A DNA stretch of 64,000 nt from Terriglobales bacterium. GTDB lineage: Bacteria > Acidobacteriota > Terriglobia > Bryobacterales > Bryobacteraceae. Shown piece after piece: positions 25,174 to 33,272 of this stretch. The translations under genes were made by a program, and so were the position numbers. The number at the start of each line of letters is the position of its first letter. Position 1 is the stretch's first letter. A model generated the notes under the pieces. The model had not been told where the DNA came from. It saw nothing but the letters and a program-made list of their open reading frames with translations, and made no database searches. The stretch lies in contig JAIXQP010000006.1 in the NCBI GenBank assembly GCA_027485675.1, positions 62,001 through 126,000 of the forward strand, written 5' to 3'.

Positions 25174-25754
25174 GCCGCCTTCTTCAAAGGCACCATGCTC
25201 GAAAGCGGTTCGTGCGTCCGCTCCATCTGCACGACCTTCCGCAGGCGGATCTCCGAGAGATCCTCCGGCTTCGAGCCTTTGAAGTACTCATCGAGCGGGA
25301 ACAGAGCAAACGGCCGGAGCTCCCGGAACACCCGGCCGAGCGTCTCCTCGATCCGGTAGACGTGGTGGAAGAACGTACCTTTATCCATTTTGAGCCGGGC
25401 GCAGCACATCACGTTATTCGCACCAAGCAGAAAGTGGAACTTAAAGATCTCGTACTGAATGGGGGTCAACGTCCGCTTCGACACCAGCAAAAAATCTGCC
25501 ATATACTCCTCATCCTTCCGTCCCCAGGTGTTTCGCCGGGCGTGCCCGCCGGAGAATTCCAAACCCACCTGGGTCATGCTCTTTTCTTTAGCGGCACATT
25601 CCCGAAAGCGCCGGTAGCAGGCGCGAAAGATTGTGCGCATCACACAAGAACAAGGTGATGATCCGCCCCGTTTGCCGAGGCGTAGGCCCAACCCGTGGCA
25701 GTGCGTGCACTGCGAGGCGGCGAGCGCGATTGTGTCTGTACGAGTCCATTCCAT
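25170..25754 (-). CDS. Zinc-finger plus HTH-like conserved protein, function unknown
   Basis: A 194-residue protein. Near the N-terminus lies a cysteine cluster CTHCHGLGLRLG followed by PCSC, resembling a DnaJ-type or zinc-ribbon finger. The C-terminal half (RTLTPIQYEIFKFHFLLGAN, CCARLKMDKGTFFHHVYRIE, then LGRVFRELRPFALFPLDEYF) has the spacing of a sigma-region-4-like HTH. I recognise no named family. ATG 25754 is chosen because GAGGAG lies 9 bases upstream; the frame continues further but into the promoter region. It is divergent from the S24-like regulator and convergent with tadA, sharing stop bases. Regulatory role is inferred. Confidence 0.75.
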   Translation of the reverse strand: MEWTRTDTIALAASQCTHCHGLGLRLGKRGGSSPCSCVMRTIFRACYRRFRECAAKEKSMTQVGLEFSGGHARRNTWGRKDEEYMADFLLVSKRTLTPIQYEIFKFHFLLGANNVMCCARLKMDKGTFFHHVYRIEETLGRVFRELRPFALFPLDEYFKGSKPEDLSEIRLRKVVQMERTHEPLSSMVPLKKAA

Positions 25755-25825
25755 TTGTACGATCTCCTCAAGGTAAGCCTTCCGATGTATTCCCAGAAGT
25801 GCGCCCTGCTTCCAATTCCAATCCC

Positions 25826-25853
25826 AGAGTACTTTTCCGGCGATTTCCGTCAA
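25826..25853 (-). promoter_or_regulatory. Sigma-70 promoter of the zinc-finger gene
   Basis: On the - strand: -35 TTGACG (25853-25848), 16-base spacer, -10 TACTCT (25831-25826). This is one of the best consensus matches in the window and predicts a leader of about 65 bases carrying the GAGGAG ribosome site. Confidence 0.6.
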
Positions 25854-25871
25854 CAAAATCGCAATTCTTTC

Positions 25872-25890
25872 GTGAGAATAATTTTCTCAC
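25872..25890. promoter_or_regulatory. Inverted repeat in divergent regulatory region
   Basis: Perfect 7-bp arms GTGAGAA / TTCTCAC around TAATT. It lies 19 bases upstream of the -35 of the zinc-finger gene, a place fitting an operator. AT-rich, not in any gene. The binding protein is unknown; the neighbouring HTH regulator is a candidate. Confidence 0.5.
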
Positions 25891-25931
25891 CCCCACTACC
25901 CCCAAACGCCTTAGTGATTTCAGTAGTTTGC

Positions 25932-25954
25932 GGGTATTCTTATAAGAAATACCC
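25932..25954. promoter_or_regulatory. Near-perfect 22-bp palindrome (one extra A)
   Basis: GGGTATT-CTTATAAG-A-AATACCC: a complete palindrome except for a single inserted A in the right half. It lies in the middle of the 275-base divergent gap. Symmetry of this length is well beyond chance in such a short region and suggests a dimeric repressor site. Confidence 0.55.
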
Positions 25955-25978
25955 ACACAAATTCCAAAAACTTCCTGC

Positions 25979-26001
25979 TACTATTCATAGTAAGCATAGT
26001 A
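25979..26001. promoter_or_regulatory. Palindrome and direct repeats before the S24-like regulator
   Basis: TACTAT-TC-ATAGTA is a 14-base palindrome (25979-25992), and CATAGTA is repeated directly at 25986-25992 and 25995-26001. The cluster ends 27 bases before GTG 26029, where a -10 would lie, so it may be the autoregulatory operator of this gene. Confidence 0.5.
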
Positions 26002-26028
26002 CCTATTTCCCGGAGGAATACCCCGTTC

Positions 26029-26745
26029 GTGCGTCTCTTGCTGCTCTCCCATGTCCAGGAAAGTCTCGTCGAAGAGCTCCGGCGCCGCGTCCGCAACGGC
26101 GAATCCACCGAGCGGGCGTTGGCCAAACTCACCGGCATCTCCCAGCCGCACATGCATAACGTATTGAAAGGAAACCGGTTGCTGTCCGCCGACCTGGCCG
26201 ACATGATCCTGCAAAAGCTGCAACTCTCCATCCTCGATCTCATTGACCGCCAGGAGATGGTGGCTTTTCTCAATCGCAACGCCAACCTGGAGGCGCGCGC
26301 CGTCGCCGTTCCGGTTCTCGAAGGCCTGCTCGGCCCCGGATACCCCCTTCCGCGCCAGGTCTCCTCCCCCCAGGTGCACACCGTCCCGCACGAACAGGTC
26401 GTCAAGGCGACCCAGCCCGTCGTGGTCCGGCTGGCCGCCGATCCGGCGATGGCCGACGTTTTCGCAGAGGGCGACCTGATCCTGCTCGACCAGTCCGAGA
26501 CCTTGCGCAGTTACCTGCAGCCGCACGGCTATTACGTCGTCAACACCGGCGCCGGAGCCATCGTCCGTGCCATCCGGCGGGACGGCAACGACCTGCTGCT
26601 GCTCGCCGGCGCCGACCGGGACCGTCCGGACCCCGATACGCCCCGGTTGCCGCTCGAAAATACCGACCTGCTCCGCCTGATTCTGGCGCGCGTGGTCTGG
26701 CTGAACCGCCGCCGCCGTTGGGACGATCTACCGGCGGGCGGCTAG
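26029..26745 (+). CDS. HTH regulator with degenerate S24 (LexA/CI-like) domain
   Basis: A 238-residue protein. The N-terminal HTH is of XRE type (TERALAKLTGISQPHMHNVL, residues about 27-46). Residues 130-230 have the LexA/CI S24 layout: DPAMADVFAEGDLILLD, YYVVNTGAGAIVRAIR, and LLLLAGADRDRPD. The catalytic pair appears lost: Ala140 stands where the nucleophilic Ser of SMxP would be and Arg180 where the general-base Lys would be. It would then bind DNA without self-cleavage. GTG 26029 follows GGAGGA at 26012-26017. The palindromes upstream suggest autoregulation. The last 18 bases overlap the convergent glycosyltransferase gene. Confidence 0.8.
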   Translation: MRLLLLSHVQESLVEELRRRVRNGESTERALAKLTGISQPHMHNVLKGNRLLSADLADMILQKLQLSILDLIDRQEMVAFLNRNANLEARAVAVPVLEGLLGPGYPLPRQVSSPQVHTVPHEQVVKATQPVVVRLAADPAMADVFAEGDLILLDQSETLRSYLQPHGYYVVNTGAGAIVRAIRRDGNDLLLLAGADRDRPDPDTPRLPLENTDLLRLILARVVWLNRRRRWDDLPAGG

Positions 26746-27858
26746 AACTTCGCGGTAGGTATCGAGCACCTGCGCCGCCGTATCGTACCAACTGAACCGA
26801 CGCACCTGTTCAAAGCCGCGCTCGACCAGGGTGCAGCGCAGGGCCTCGTTCAAAAGCACCTCTTTAATACCTCGCGCGATATCGAAGACGTTCTCGGGCT
26901 TGACGATCATCGCCGCGTCGCCCACCACCTCGGGCAGCGAACTGACCCCGCTGGTCACCACCGGTGTCCCGGAGGCCATCGCTTCGAGCGGCGGCAGCCC
27001 GAACCCTTCATAAAGAGACGGGAACACGAAAACCTCGGCCGCCCGGTAGAAGGCATGGAGCGCCTCGGCCGGCACGAAGCCCAGAAACCGCACCTGCTTT
27101 TCGACCCGGCCCTGCAGCACCGCCCGCCGGATATTCGGATACTTGGACATCTCATCGCCGATGATGACGAGCCGGAGGTCTTTATACCGCGGATGCTGTT
27201 CGAGGTCCTCCCGCAGGACGGCAAAGGCTTCGATGATCCGGGCCACGTTCTTTTGCGGCCGCACGGAGCCGGCGTACAGGAGAAAGGGATAGTGGATCTG
27301 ATACCGGTCGAGCGTTCCCTGCACATCCGCGCCCGCGCCGAGCGTGGGGAAATCGCCGTCGATCGCGTTGTAAATCTTGCGCACCCGGGCCGCGGGGATG
27401 TTCAGCAAATTTTGCACGTCGCGGCGCGTGGATTCACTGACGGCGATCACGCGGTCCGCCCGGACCAGGCCGCGGCGAAAGCGCATCCGGTGCAGCCGGT
27501 CGCGCGCTTCGTTGCCGAAGCCGAAGACCAGCGTCGAAAGATCGTGAATCGTCACGACGTAGGGCCGGGGCAGAAACCACGGCACGGCGTTGAGGGGAAT
27601 GTGCACCAGATCCGGCTTCAGGGTACGCAGAAACCAGGGAAAGGCGATATTGTCGATCCGCTCTTTGTCCGTCCGCTCGTACGCCGTGACCTGAAACCGC
27701 CCCGGCAGCCCGGCCAACTCCTGGACGTGCTCCTGCCGGGCGATGAGCTGAAACGTGAACTCACTTTCGACCTTCGCCAAGGTGCGGACGAGATTTCGGA
27801 TATAGGTACCGTATCCGAAATCCCGCCAATGGCGAACATCAATCGCAACCAGGGCCAT
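26728..27858 (-). CDS. Glycosyltransferase family 4
   Basis: A 376-residue GT-B enzyme that transfers sugar from a nucleotide-sugar donor, probably in the cytoplasm for cell-surface glycans. The N-terminal domain has DVRHWRDFGYGTYIRNLVRT and the acceptor-side VTIHDLSTLVFG; the C-terminal donor domain shows LLYAGSVRPQKNVARIIEAF and the E-x7-E motif in SLYEGFGLPPLEAMASGTP. I chose ATG 27858, six bases after the glyA stop codon; upstream codons in frame belong to glyA. It closes the rpiB-glyA-glycosyltransferase run. Donor and acceptor cannot be told from sequence. Confidence 0.9.
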   Translation of the reverse strand: MALVAIDVRHWRDFGYGTYIRNLVRTLAKVESEFTFQLIARQEHVQELAGLPGRFQVTAYERTDKERIDNIAFPWFLRTLKPDLVHIPLNAVPWFLPRPYVVTIHDLSTLVFGFGNEARDRLHRMRFRRGLVRADRVIAVSESTRRDVQNLLNIPAARVRKIYNAIDGDFPTLGAGADVQGTLDRYQIHYPFLLYAGSVRPQKNVARIIEAFAVLREDLEQHPRYKDLRLVIIGDEMSKYPNIRRAVLQGRVEKQVRFLGFVPAEALHAFYRAAEVFVFPSLYEGFGLPPLEAMASGTPVVTSGVSSLPEVVGDAAMIVKPENVFDIARGIKEVLLNEALRCTLVERGFEQVRRFSWYDTAAQVLDTYREVLAARR

Positions 27859-27863
27859 CCGCG

Positions 27864-29150
27864 CTAGGCCCGCGCCATCTTCCATTCATAAAGCGGGTGG
27901 AGATCGGTCAACTGCCCCACCTTGGTCCGGACGGCATGGATCGCCGGGGACGCTCCTTCGAAGCCGTGCGCGGCAACGGCGTCGAGCACCTCGGTAATCA
28001 GCGCGCCGACCGTTTGCATTTCGGGCGCCGTGAAGCCCCGGGTGGTCAAGGCCGGCGAGCCCACCCGAATGCCACTGGGGTTCATCGGTGGGTTCGTATC
28101 GAAAGGAATACCGTTCTTGTTGACCGTGATGTACGCCTCGTCGAGCGCCTTTTCGGCATCCTTGCCCTTGACGCCCTTGGCGAACACGTCAATGAGAGCG
28201 AGATGAGTATCGGTGCCGCCGCTGACCACGCGGTAGCCGCCGGCCGCAATGGCGGACGCCATCGCCTGCGCGTTTTCAATCACCTGCCGCTGGTAGTCAA
28301 CGAAAGAGGGCTTCAACGCTTCGAGGAAGCAGGTCGCCTTGGCGGCGATGACATGCACGAGCGGACCACCCTGCTGACCCGGGAAGACGCACCGGTCGAT
28401 GATCGCCGCATGCTGGCTCCGGCACAGGATCAGCCCGCTCCGCGGCCCGCGCAGGGTTTTGTGCGTGGTCGTAGTGACCACGTCGGCGTGCAGCATGGGA
28501 TTCGGATAGAGACCGGCGGCCACCAACCCCGAGAAATGGGCCATATCAACGAGGAAGTAGGCGCCGACGGAATCGGCAATCTCCCGGAACTTGGCGAAAT
28601 CGATGACGCGGGGATAGGCGCTCGCCCCGGCGATGATCATTTTCGGCTTATGCTCTTCGGCGAGGCGGGCGACCTGCTCATAGTCGATGCGCTCGTCCCC
28701 CTGCTTCACGCCATAGCCGATGACCTTATAGAGCTTGCCCGAAAAATTCAGTTTGTGGCCGTGCGTCAGGTGTCCGCCGTGCGCAAGGTCCATGCCCAGA
28801 ATCGTGTCGCCCGGTTCGAGCAGCGCCATGAACGCGGCGGCGTTGGCCTGGGAGCCCGAGTGCGGCTGGACGTTGGCGTGTTCGGCCTGAAACAACTGTT
28901 TGGCGCGATCGCGCGCCAGATTCTCAACAACGTCGGCGTACTCACAGCCGCCGTAGTACCGTTTTCCGGGGTAGCCTTCCGCGTATTTGTTGGTGAACAC
29001 ACTGCCAGTGGCTTCGAGAATCGCCTCCGACGTGAAATTCTCGCTGGCGATCAATTCGAGGCGGCTGTTTTGCCGTTCGGCCTCGTGCTGAATCGCTTCG
29101 TATACCTGCGGATCGACTTCGGCCAGGGGCCGGTACATAGAGTTACTCAT
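27864..29150 (-). CDS. glyA: Serine hydroxymethyltransferase
   Basis: PLP enzyme interconverting serine and glycine with tetrahydrofolate; main source of one-carbon units. The 428-residue protein has the N-terminal [35 protein letters not shown], and the PLP-lysine site [16 protein letters not shown]. Length and motifs are normal. Two possible ATG starts exist, 29150 and 29138; AAGGA touches the first. It follows rpiB by six bases. No glycine riboswitch was found; the gene is not first in its transcript. Confidence 0.97.
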   Translation of the reverse strand: MSNSMYRPLAEVDPQVYEAIQHEAERQNSRLELIASENFTSEAILEATGSVFTNKYAEGYPGKRYYGGCEYADVVENLARDRAKQLFQAEHANVQPHSGSQANAAAFMALLEPGDTILGMDLAHGGHLTHGHKLNFSGKLYKVIGYGVKQGDERIDYEQVARLAEEHKPKMIIAGASAYPRVIDFAKFREIADSVGAYFLVDMAHFSGLVAAGLYPNPMLHADVVTTTTHKTLRGPRSGLILCRSQHAAIIDRCVFPGQQGGPLVHVIAAKATCFLEALKPSFVDYQRQVIENAQAMASAIAAGGYRVVSGGTDTHLALIDVFAKGVKGKDAEKALDEAYITVNKNGIPFDTNPPMNPSGIRVGSPALTTRGFTAPEMQTVGALITEVLDAVAAHGFEGASPAIHAVRTKVGQLTDLHPLYEWKMARA

Positions 29151-29156
29151 TCCTTT

Positions 29157-29600
29157 TTATTCCGTCTGCTCCAGAGCTGTGATCTTGTCGAGGCGCCGCT
29201 GATGGCGGCCACCTTCGAATTCCGTCGTCAAGAAGACCTCCACCATCGCTTCGGCCAGCGCCGGTTCGGTGTACTTCTGGCCTATCGCCAGGATGTTGGC
29301 GTCGTTGTGGCGGCGGACGTAGGAGACCTCGTCCGTATTGGTGCCGAGCGCCGCCCGAATGCCTTTGATCTTGTTCGCCGCAATCGACATGCCGACGCCG
29401 CTCGAACACACGAGCAAGCCCTTTTCGGCCGCGCCGTCACGCACCGCATGGCCCACCGCGGCGGCAAAATCGGGGTAGTCGGTCGACTCGGTCGAACTCG
29501 TCCCCAGATCCACCACCTCGTGCCCTTCCGCGCGAAGCTTATCGCGAAGCTGCTCTTTGAGTGCGAAACCCGCGTGGTCAGAGCCGATAGCAATCTTCAT
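29157..29600 (-). CDS. rpiB: Ribose-5-phosphate isomerase B
   Basis: Interconverts ribose 5-phosphate and ribulose 5-phosphate (or allose analogues in some members). The 147-residue protein begins KIAIGSDHAGFALKEQLRDK, has DLGTSSTESTDYPDFAAAV, the active-site cysteine segment LVCSSGVGMSIAANKIKGIR, and RRHNDANILAIGQKYTEPAL. The usual CGTG is CSSG here. It is first in the - strand operon with glyA, divergent from proS with a 47-base gap; no ribosome site is obvious. Confidence 0.94.
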   Translation of the reverse strand: MKIAIGSDHAGFALKEQLRDKLRAEGHEVVDLGTSSTESTDYPDFAAAVGHAVRDGAAEKGLLVCSSGVGMSIAANKIKGIRAALGTNTDEVSYVRRHNDANILAIGQKYTEPALAEAMVEVFLTTEFEGGRHQRRLDKITALEQTE

Positions 29601-29625
29601 AACCGCTTAAACCTTTAGTCTACCA

Positions 29626-29634
29626 TGCTAAAAT
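29626..29634 (+). promoter_or_regulatory. Extended -10 of proS
   Basis: TGCTAAAAT, an extended -10, with TTAAAC 16 bases upstream as weak -35. It ends 13 bases before ATG 29648, giving a leader of about six bases and no room for a ribosome site. Confidence 0.5.
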
Positions 29635-29647
29635 CGGGGAATTCTCT

Positions 29648-31351
29648 ATGTATTGGAGCCAATTGTACGTCCCTACTCTGCGGGAAAACCCCGCCGAGGC
29701 CGAGGTGGTCAGCCATCAACTTCTGCTGCGCGCCGGCTATGTGCGCCAGCTAGCCGCCGGCATCTATAACTATCTGCCGCTCGCGCAGCGCAGCCTGTTG
29801 AAGATCCAGCAGATCATTCGCGAAGAGATGGACGCCATCGGCGCCCAGGAGATGCTCCTGCCGGCGCTGAACCCGGCCGAGGTCTGGAAGGAGTCCGGCC
29901 GCTGGGACGTCATGGGCGACAACATGTTCCGCCTGAAGGACCGCTTCGGCCGCGACCTCTGCCTCGGCATGACGCACGAAGAGGTGATGACGGCGCTCGC
30001 CCGCGGCGAAGTCCGCAGCTACAAGCAGCTGCCCCAGATCTGGTACCAGATCCAGACGAAGTTCCGCGACGAGCCGCGCCCCAAGTCAGGTCTGCTCCGC
30101 GTCCGGCAATTCATTATGAAGGACAGTTACTCCTTCGATCTGCTGCCGGCCGGCCTCGACGTCTCCTATGAGAAGCACCGTGCGGCCTACTACAAAATCT
30201 TCGAACGCTGCGGCCTGAAGTTCCTGGCAGTCGAAGCGCACTCCGGCGCCATGGGCGGCAGCCAGTCGCATGAGTTCATGGTCGAGTCGGCCGCCGGCGA
30301 AGACTTCGTCGCCGTGTGCGAATCGGCCGGCTACGCGGCCAACCTCGAAAAGGCCGTTTCGACGCCCGTGCCCCCGGCGGCGCCCGACGTCGAAGGCGAC
30401 CTCGCCCCCGAAGAGTTCCACACTCCCGGCCAGAAGACCATTGAACAGCTCGTGGCCTTCACCGGCGTCCCCGCCACCAACCTGATGAAATCCGTCGTTT
30501 ATGTTTGCGACGACAAGCCGTACCTGTGTCTGCTCCGCGGCGATCATCAACTGAACGAAGCCAAACTCGGCTCCGCCACCGGCGCCTCCGACTTGCGGCC
30601 CGCGCATCCGGCCGAGATCCAGGACTGGTTCGGCGCCGCCCCCGGCTCGCTGGGCCCCGTGGGCGTGAAGGCCATGCCGATTCTCCTCGACTCGGCGCTG
30701 GCCGGTCGCAAGAACCTGATCACCGGCGCGAACAAGGATGACTACCATCTGCGCCACGTCACCCCCGGCGAGGACTTCACGGCCGTCACGCACGACCTGC
30801 GCCAGGTGGCCGAAGGCGATACCCACGTCGAAACCGGCGCCCCGCTCAAGATCGTGAAGACGGTCGAAATCGGGCACATCTTCAAGCTCGGCTACAAGTA
30901 TTCGGAGTCGATGGGCCTGAAGGTGCTCGACCAGGATGGCAAGGAAGTCACCGTCATCATGGGCAGCTACGGCATCGGCGTCGAGCGTATTCTTTGCGCG
31001 GCGATTGAGCTGTTCCACGATGAAAGCGGCATGTCGATGCCGGCCTCCATCGCTCCGTTCCAGGTGGTCATCACCCCGGTCTACTACTCCGACCCCGCCC
31101 AGAAGGAGGCCGCCGAACAACTCTACAAAGAGTGCAAGGCGCTGGGTATCGATGCCCTGCTCGACGACCGCGATGAGCGCCCCGGCGTGAAGTTCAAGGA
31201 CGCGGAGCTGATCGGAATCCCCTACCGGATCACGATTGGCAAGAAGCTGCCGCAGGGCATCGTCGAAGTCGTCACGCGCCGGACCAAGTCGGCCGAAGAG
31301 GTCACCGTCGCCGGCGCGGCCGCCCACATCGCCCAGCTGCTGCGGGGCTAA
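29648..31351 (+). CDS. proS: Prolyl-tRNA synthetase
   Basis: Class II synthetase charging tRNA-Pro. The 567-residue length and the insertion between motifs 2 and 3 mark the bacterial type with an editing domain (INS, about residues 220-400) that removes Ala-tRNA-Pro. Motif 1 ([20 protein letters not shown]), motif 2 ([17 protein letters not shown], then MKDSYSFD) and motif 3 ([12 protein letters not shown]) are present; the C-terminal anticodon domain starts near [10 protein letters not shown]. The aminotransferase gene follows after four bases. Confidence 0.97.
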   Translation: MYWSQLYVPTLRENPAEAEVVSHQLLLRAGYVRQLAAGIYNYLPLAQRSLLKIQQIIREEMDAIGAQEMLLPALNPAEVWKESGRWDVMGDNMFRLKDRFGRDLCLGMTHEEVMTALARGEVRSYKQLPQIWYQIQTKFRDEPRPKSGLLRVRQFIMKDSYSFDLLPAGLDVSYEKHRAAYYKIFERCGLKFLAVEAHSGAMGGSQSHEFMVESAAGEDFVAVCESAGYAANLEKAVSTPVPPAAPDVEGDLAPEEFHTPGQKTIEQLVAFTGVPATNLMKSVVYVCDDKPYLCLLRGDHQLNEAKLGSATGASDLRPAHPAEIQDWFGAAPGSLGPVGVKAMPILLDSALAGRKNLITGANKDDYHLRHVTPGEDFTAVTHDLRQVAEGDTHVETGAPLKIVKTVEIGHIFKLGYKYSESMGLKVLDQDGKEVTVIMGSYGIGVERILCAAIELFHDESGMSMPASIAPFQVVITPVYYSDPAQKEAAEQLYKECKALGIDALLDDRDERPGVKFKDAELIGIPYRITIGKKLPQGIVEVVTRRTKSAEEVTVAGAAAHIAQLLRG

Positions 31352-31355
31352 CGGC

Positions 31356-32447
31356 GTGCTGCGCGATCAATACCCGGCGCTCGCGCGGTTCACCTACTTG
31401 AACACGGCCACCTATGGCCTCGTGTCCCTCCAGGGACGCGCGGCCATGGTGGGCCATCTTGATCGCCGCGACGAGTTCGCCTGCGGCGACTTCCTCAGCT
31501 GGTTCGACGATCTCGACCGGCTCCGCGCCAAACTAGCCCGTCTGGTGGGCGCGCAAGCCAACGACATCGCGTTTGCCCCCAACGCCGCCACCCCGCTTTC
31601 GCTGCTGCTCAACGGCCTCGCCTGGGAACCCGGCGACGAGATCCTCACGCTCGAAAACGAGTTTCCTAACCAGCTCTACTTCCCCGCCCTGCTCGCCGGC
31701 CGCGGCGTGAAGTTCATCGAAGCGCCGTGGGAGCGGCTGCAGGAGCAGGTCACCGCGCGCACCCGCCTGATCGTGGCCAGTCAGGTGAGCTACTCCACCG
31801 GCTTCCGGCCGCGCCTTGAAACGCTCGACCGCCGCGACGCCCTGCTCTATGTGGATGCAACGCAGTGCCTGGGCGGGCTCACCTTCGATTGGGCCGCCGT
31901 GCGTCCGGATCTGCTGGCCGTGAACGCCTACAAGTGGATGCTGGCGCCCAACGGCGCGGCGTTCTACGCCGTCTCGCCCGCGCTCCGCGCCCGGCTCGCC
32001 CCGCAGGTGGTCGGCTGGCGCAGCCACTTCGATTGGCGCAACGTGAACAACCTCCACGCCGCCGCGCCCGTCTTCGCCGAGGCCGCCGAGAAGTACGAAG
32101 GCGGCATGGTGGATTTCCCCAGCCTGTACGCGCTCGAAGCCGCCGTCGATACGTTTTTCGAACTGGGTCCGGAGAAAGTCGAACGCTACGTTTTGGACCT
32201 GAACGAGACGCTGCGTTCCGCGCTCCGCCGGATTGACGGGGTAACGCTCTACAGCGATGAGTTCCCGGCCACCGGTCCAACGCCCATCACCAGCGCCCAT
32301 TTCGCCGGCCAGGAGGCGGGCGAGCTTTCGCGCCGCCTCAAGGCCGAACACAACATTCTCACGTCCGCCCGCTGCGGCCGCCTGCGTCTCTCGCCGCACT
32401 TCTACAACGACGAGAACGACATCGACCGGCTGCTCGCCGCGCTATAG
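31356..32447 (+). CDS. Class V aminotransferase (cysteine desulfurase-like fold)
   Basis: A 363-residue PLP enzyme. The PLP lysine lies in LLAVNAYKWMLAPNGAAF, the PLP-phosphate Asp in LLYVDATQCLGGL, and the N-terminal LNTATYGLV fits the family. No cysteine loop expected of NifS/SufS is obvious, so isopenicillin-N-epimerase-like or related members are as likely; substrate unknown. GTG 31356 is four bases after proS. Its TAG and the TAG of the convergent amidohydrolase lie in the palindrome CTATAG (32442-32447). Confidence 0.82.
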   Translation: MLRDQYPALARFTYLNTATYGLVSLQGRAAMVGHLDRRDEFACGDFLSWFDDLDRLRAKLARLVGAQANDIAFAPNAATPLSLLLNGLAWEPGDEILTLENEFPNQLYFPALLAGRGVKFIEAPWERLQEQVTARTRLIVASQVSYSTGFRPRLETLDRRDALLYVDATQCLGGLTFDWAAVRPDLLAVNAYKWMLAPNGAAFYAVSPALRARLAPQVVGWRSHFDWRNVNNLHAAAPVFAEAAEKYEGGMVDFPSLYALEAAVDTFFELGPEKVERYVLDLNETLRSALRRIDGVTLYSDEFPATGPTPITSAHFAGQEAGELSRRLKAEHNILTSARCGRLRLSPHFYNDENDIDRLLAAL

Positions 32448-33272
32448 GCCGTAGGCTTCTATCGCGTTCTTCGACAGGATCTGCTCCTGCTCGGCCGCCG
32501 AGTAGCGTTTAATGGTCTGCTTGACGAGATCCACCCACGGCTTGTACTGCCCGGCCACCAGCATCACGGGCCAATCGGAGCCGAACAGGAGCCGTTTCGG
32601 CCCGAAGGCCTGCAGCGCGGTGTCGAGATACGGCGCCAGGTCCGCCGAACTCCACTTCGTCCAGTCGGCTTCGGTGATCATGCCCGAAATCTTGCAGTAG
32701 ACATTGGGCCGCTTGCCGAGTTCGATCATGTCTTCGCGCCAGGGCGACAGGATGCGTTCCTTGATCTTCGGCTTGGCGACGTGATCCAGGATGAACATCT
32801 GGTTCGGATGCTGATCGACGAAGCGGATCGACGGCTTCAAGTGGCGTTCGAAGATCAGGATGTCGTAGCGCAGTTTGTACTTGAGCAGCTTCTTGATGCC
32901 GGCGTTGAAATCGGGCCGCAGAATATAGTTGTCGTCCGGCTCGCCTTGAATGACATGCCGCACGCCCTTGAACTTCTTGTGGGTGGCCAAGCGCTCCAGA
33001 TGCTTTTCAACGTCACTCTCCGTCAGCGGCACCCAACCCACGACGCCGCGCAGAAAGTCATGCTTTTCGGCCATCGAAAGCAGCCAGTCGCTCTCTTCGA
33101 CGGTCGTCCGCGCCTGCACGGAGATCGCACCGGAAACCCCGGCGCCGTCGAGCGTCTTCTTCAGATCCGCGGGCAAAAAGTCGCGGCGGATCGTCTTCAT
33201 CTCGTCATTGATCCAGCCGTACTCGGCAGCCGAATACTTCCAGAAGTGATGGTGCGTATCGATAATCGTCAT
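32442..33272 (-). CDS. Amidohydrolase 2 family protein (L-fuconolactonase-like)
   Basis: A 276-residue TIM-barrel metal hydrolase with the N-terminal metal motif DTHHHFWKYSAAEYGW, IRRDFLPADLKKTLDGAG, GVRHVIQGEPDD, HPNQMFILDHVAKP, and the closing LLFGSDWPVMLVAGQY. The layout matches sugar lactonases of L-fucose and related pathways. The start overlaps the stop of the DeoC-like gene by four bases, so both are translated together. The neighbouring carbohydrate-binding protein points to sugar catabolism, but the substrate is inferred. Confidence 0.88.
   Translation of the reverse strand: MTIIDTHHHFWKYSAAEYGWINDEMKTIRRDFLPADLKKTLDGAGVSGAISVQARTTVEESDWLLSMAEKHDFLRGVVGWVPLTESDVEKHLERLATHKKFKGVRHVIQGEPDDNYILRPDFNAGIKKLLKYKLRYDILIFERHLKPSIRFVDQHPNQMFILDHVAKPKIKERILSPWREDMIELGKRPNVYCKISGMITEADWTKWSSADLAPYLDTALQAFGPKRLLFGSDWPVMLVAGQYKPWVDLVKQTIKRYSAAEQEQILSKNAIEAYGL

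Noticed and set aside
29157-29600. Loss of the active-site motif in RpiB because CGTG reads CSSG
   Set aside because: The cysteine itself and the surrounding glycine loop are kept, and RpiB enzymes vary here, so function is probably intact.
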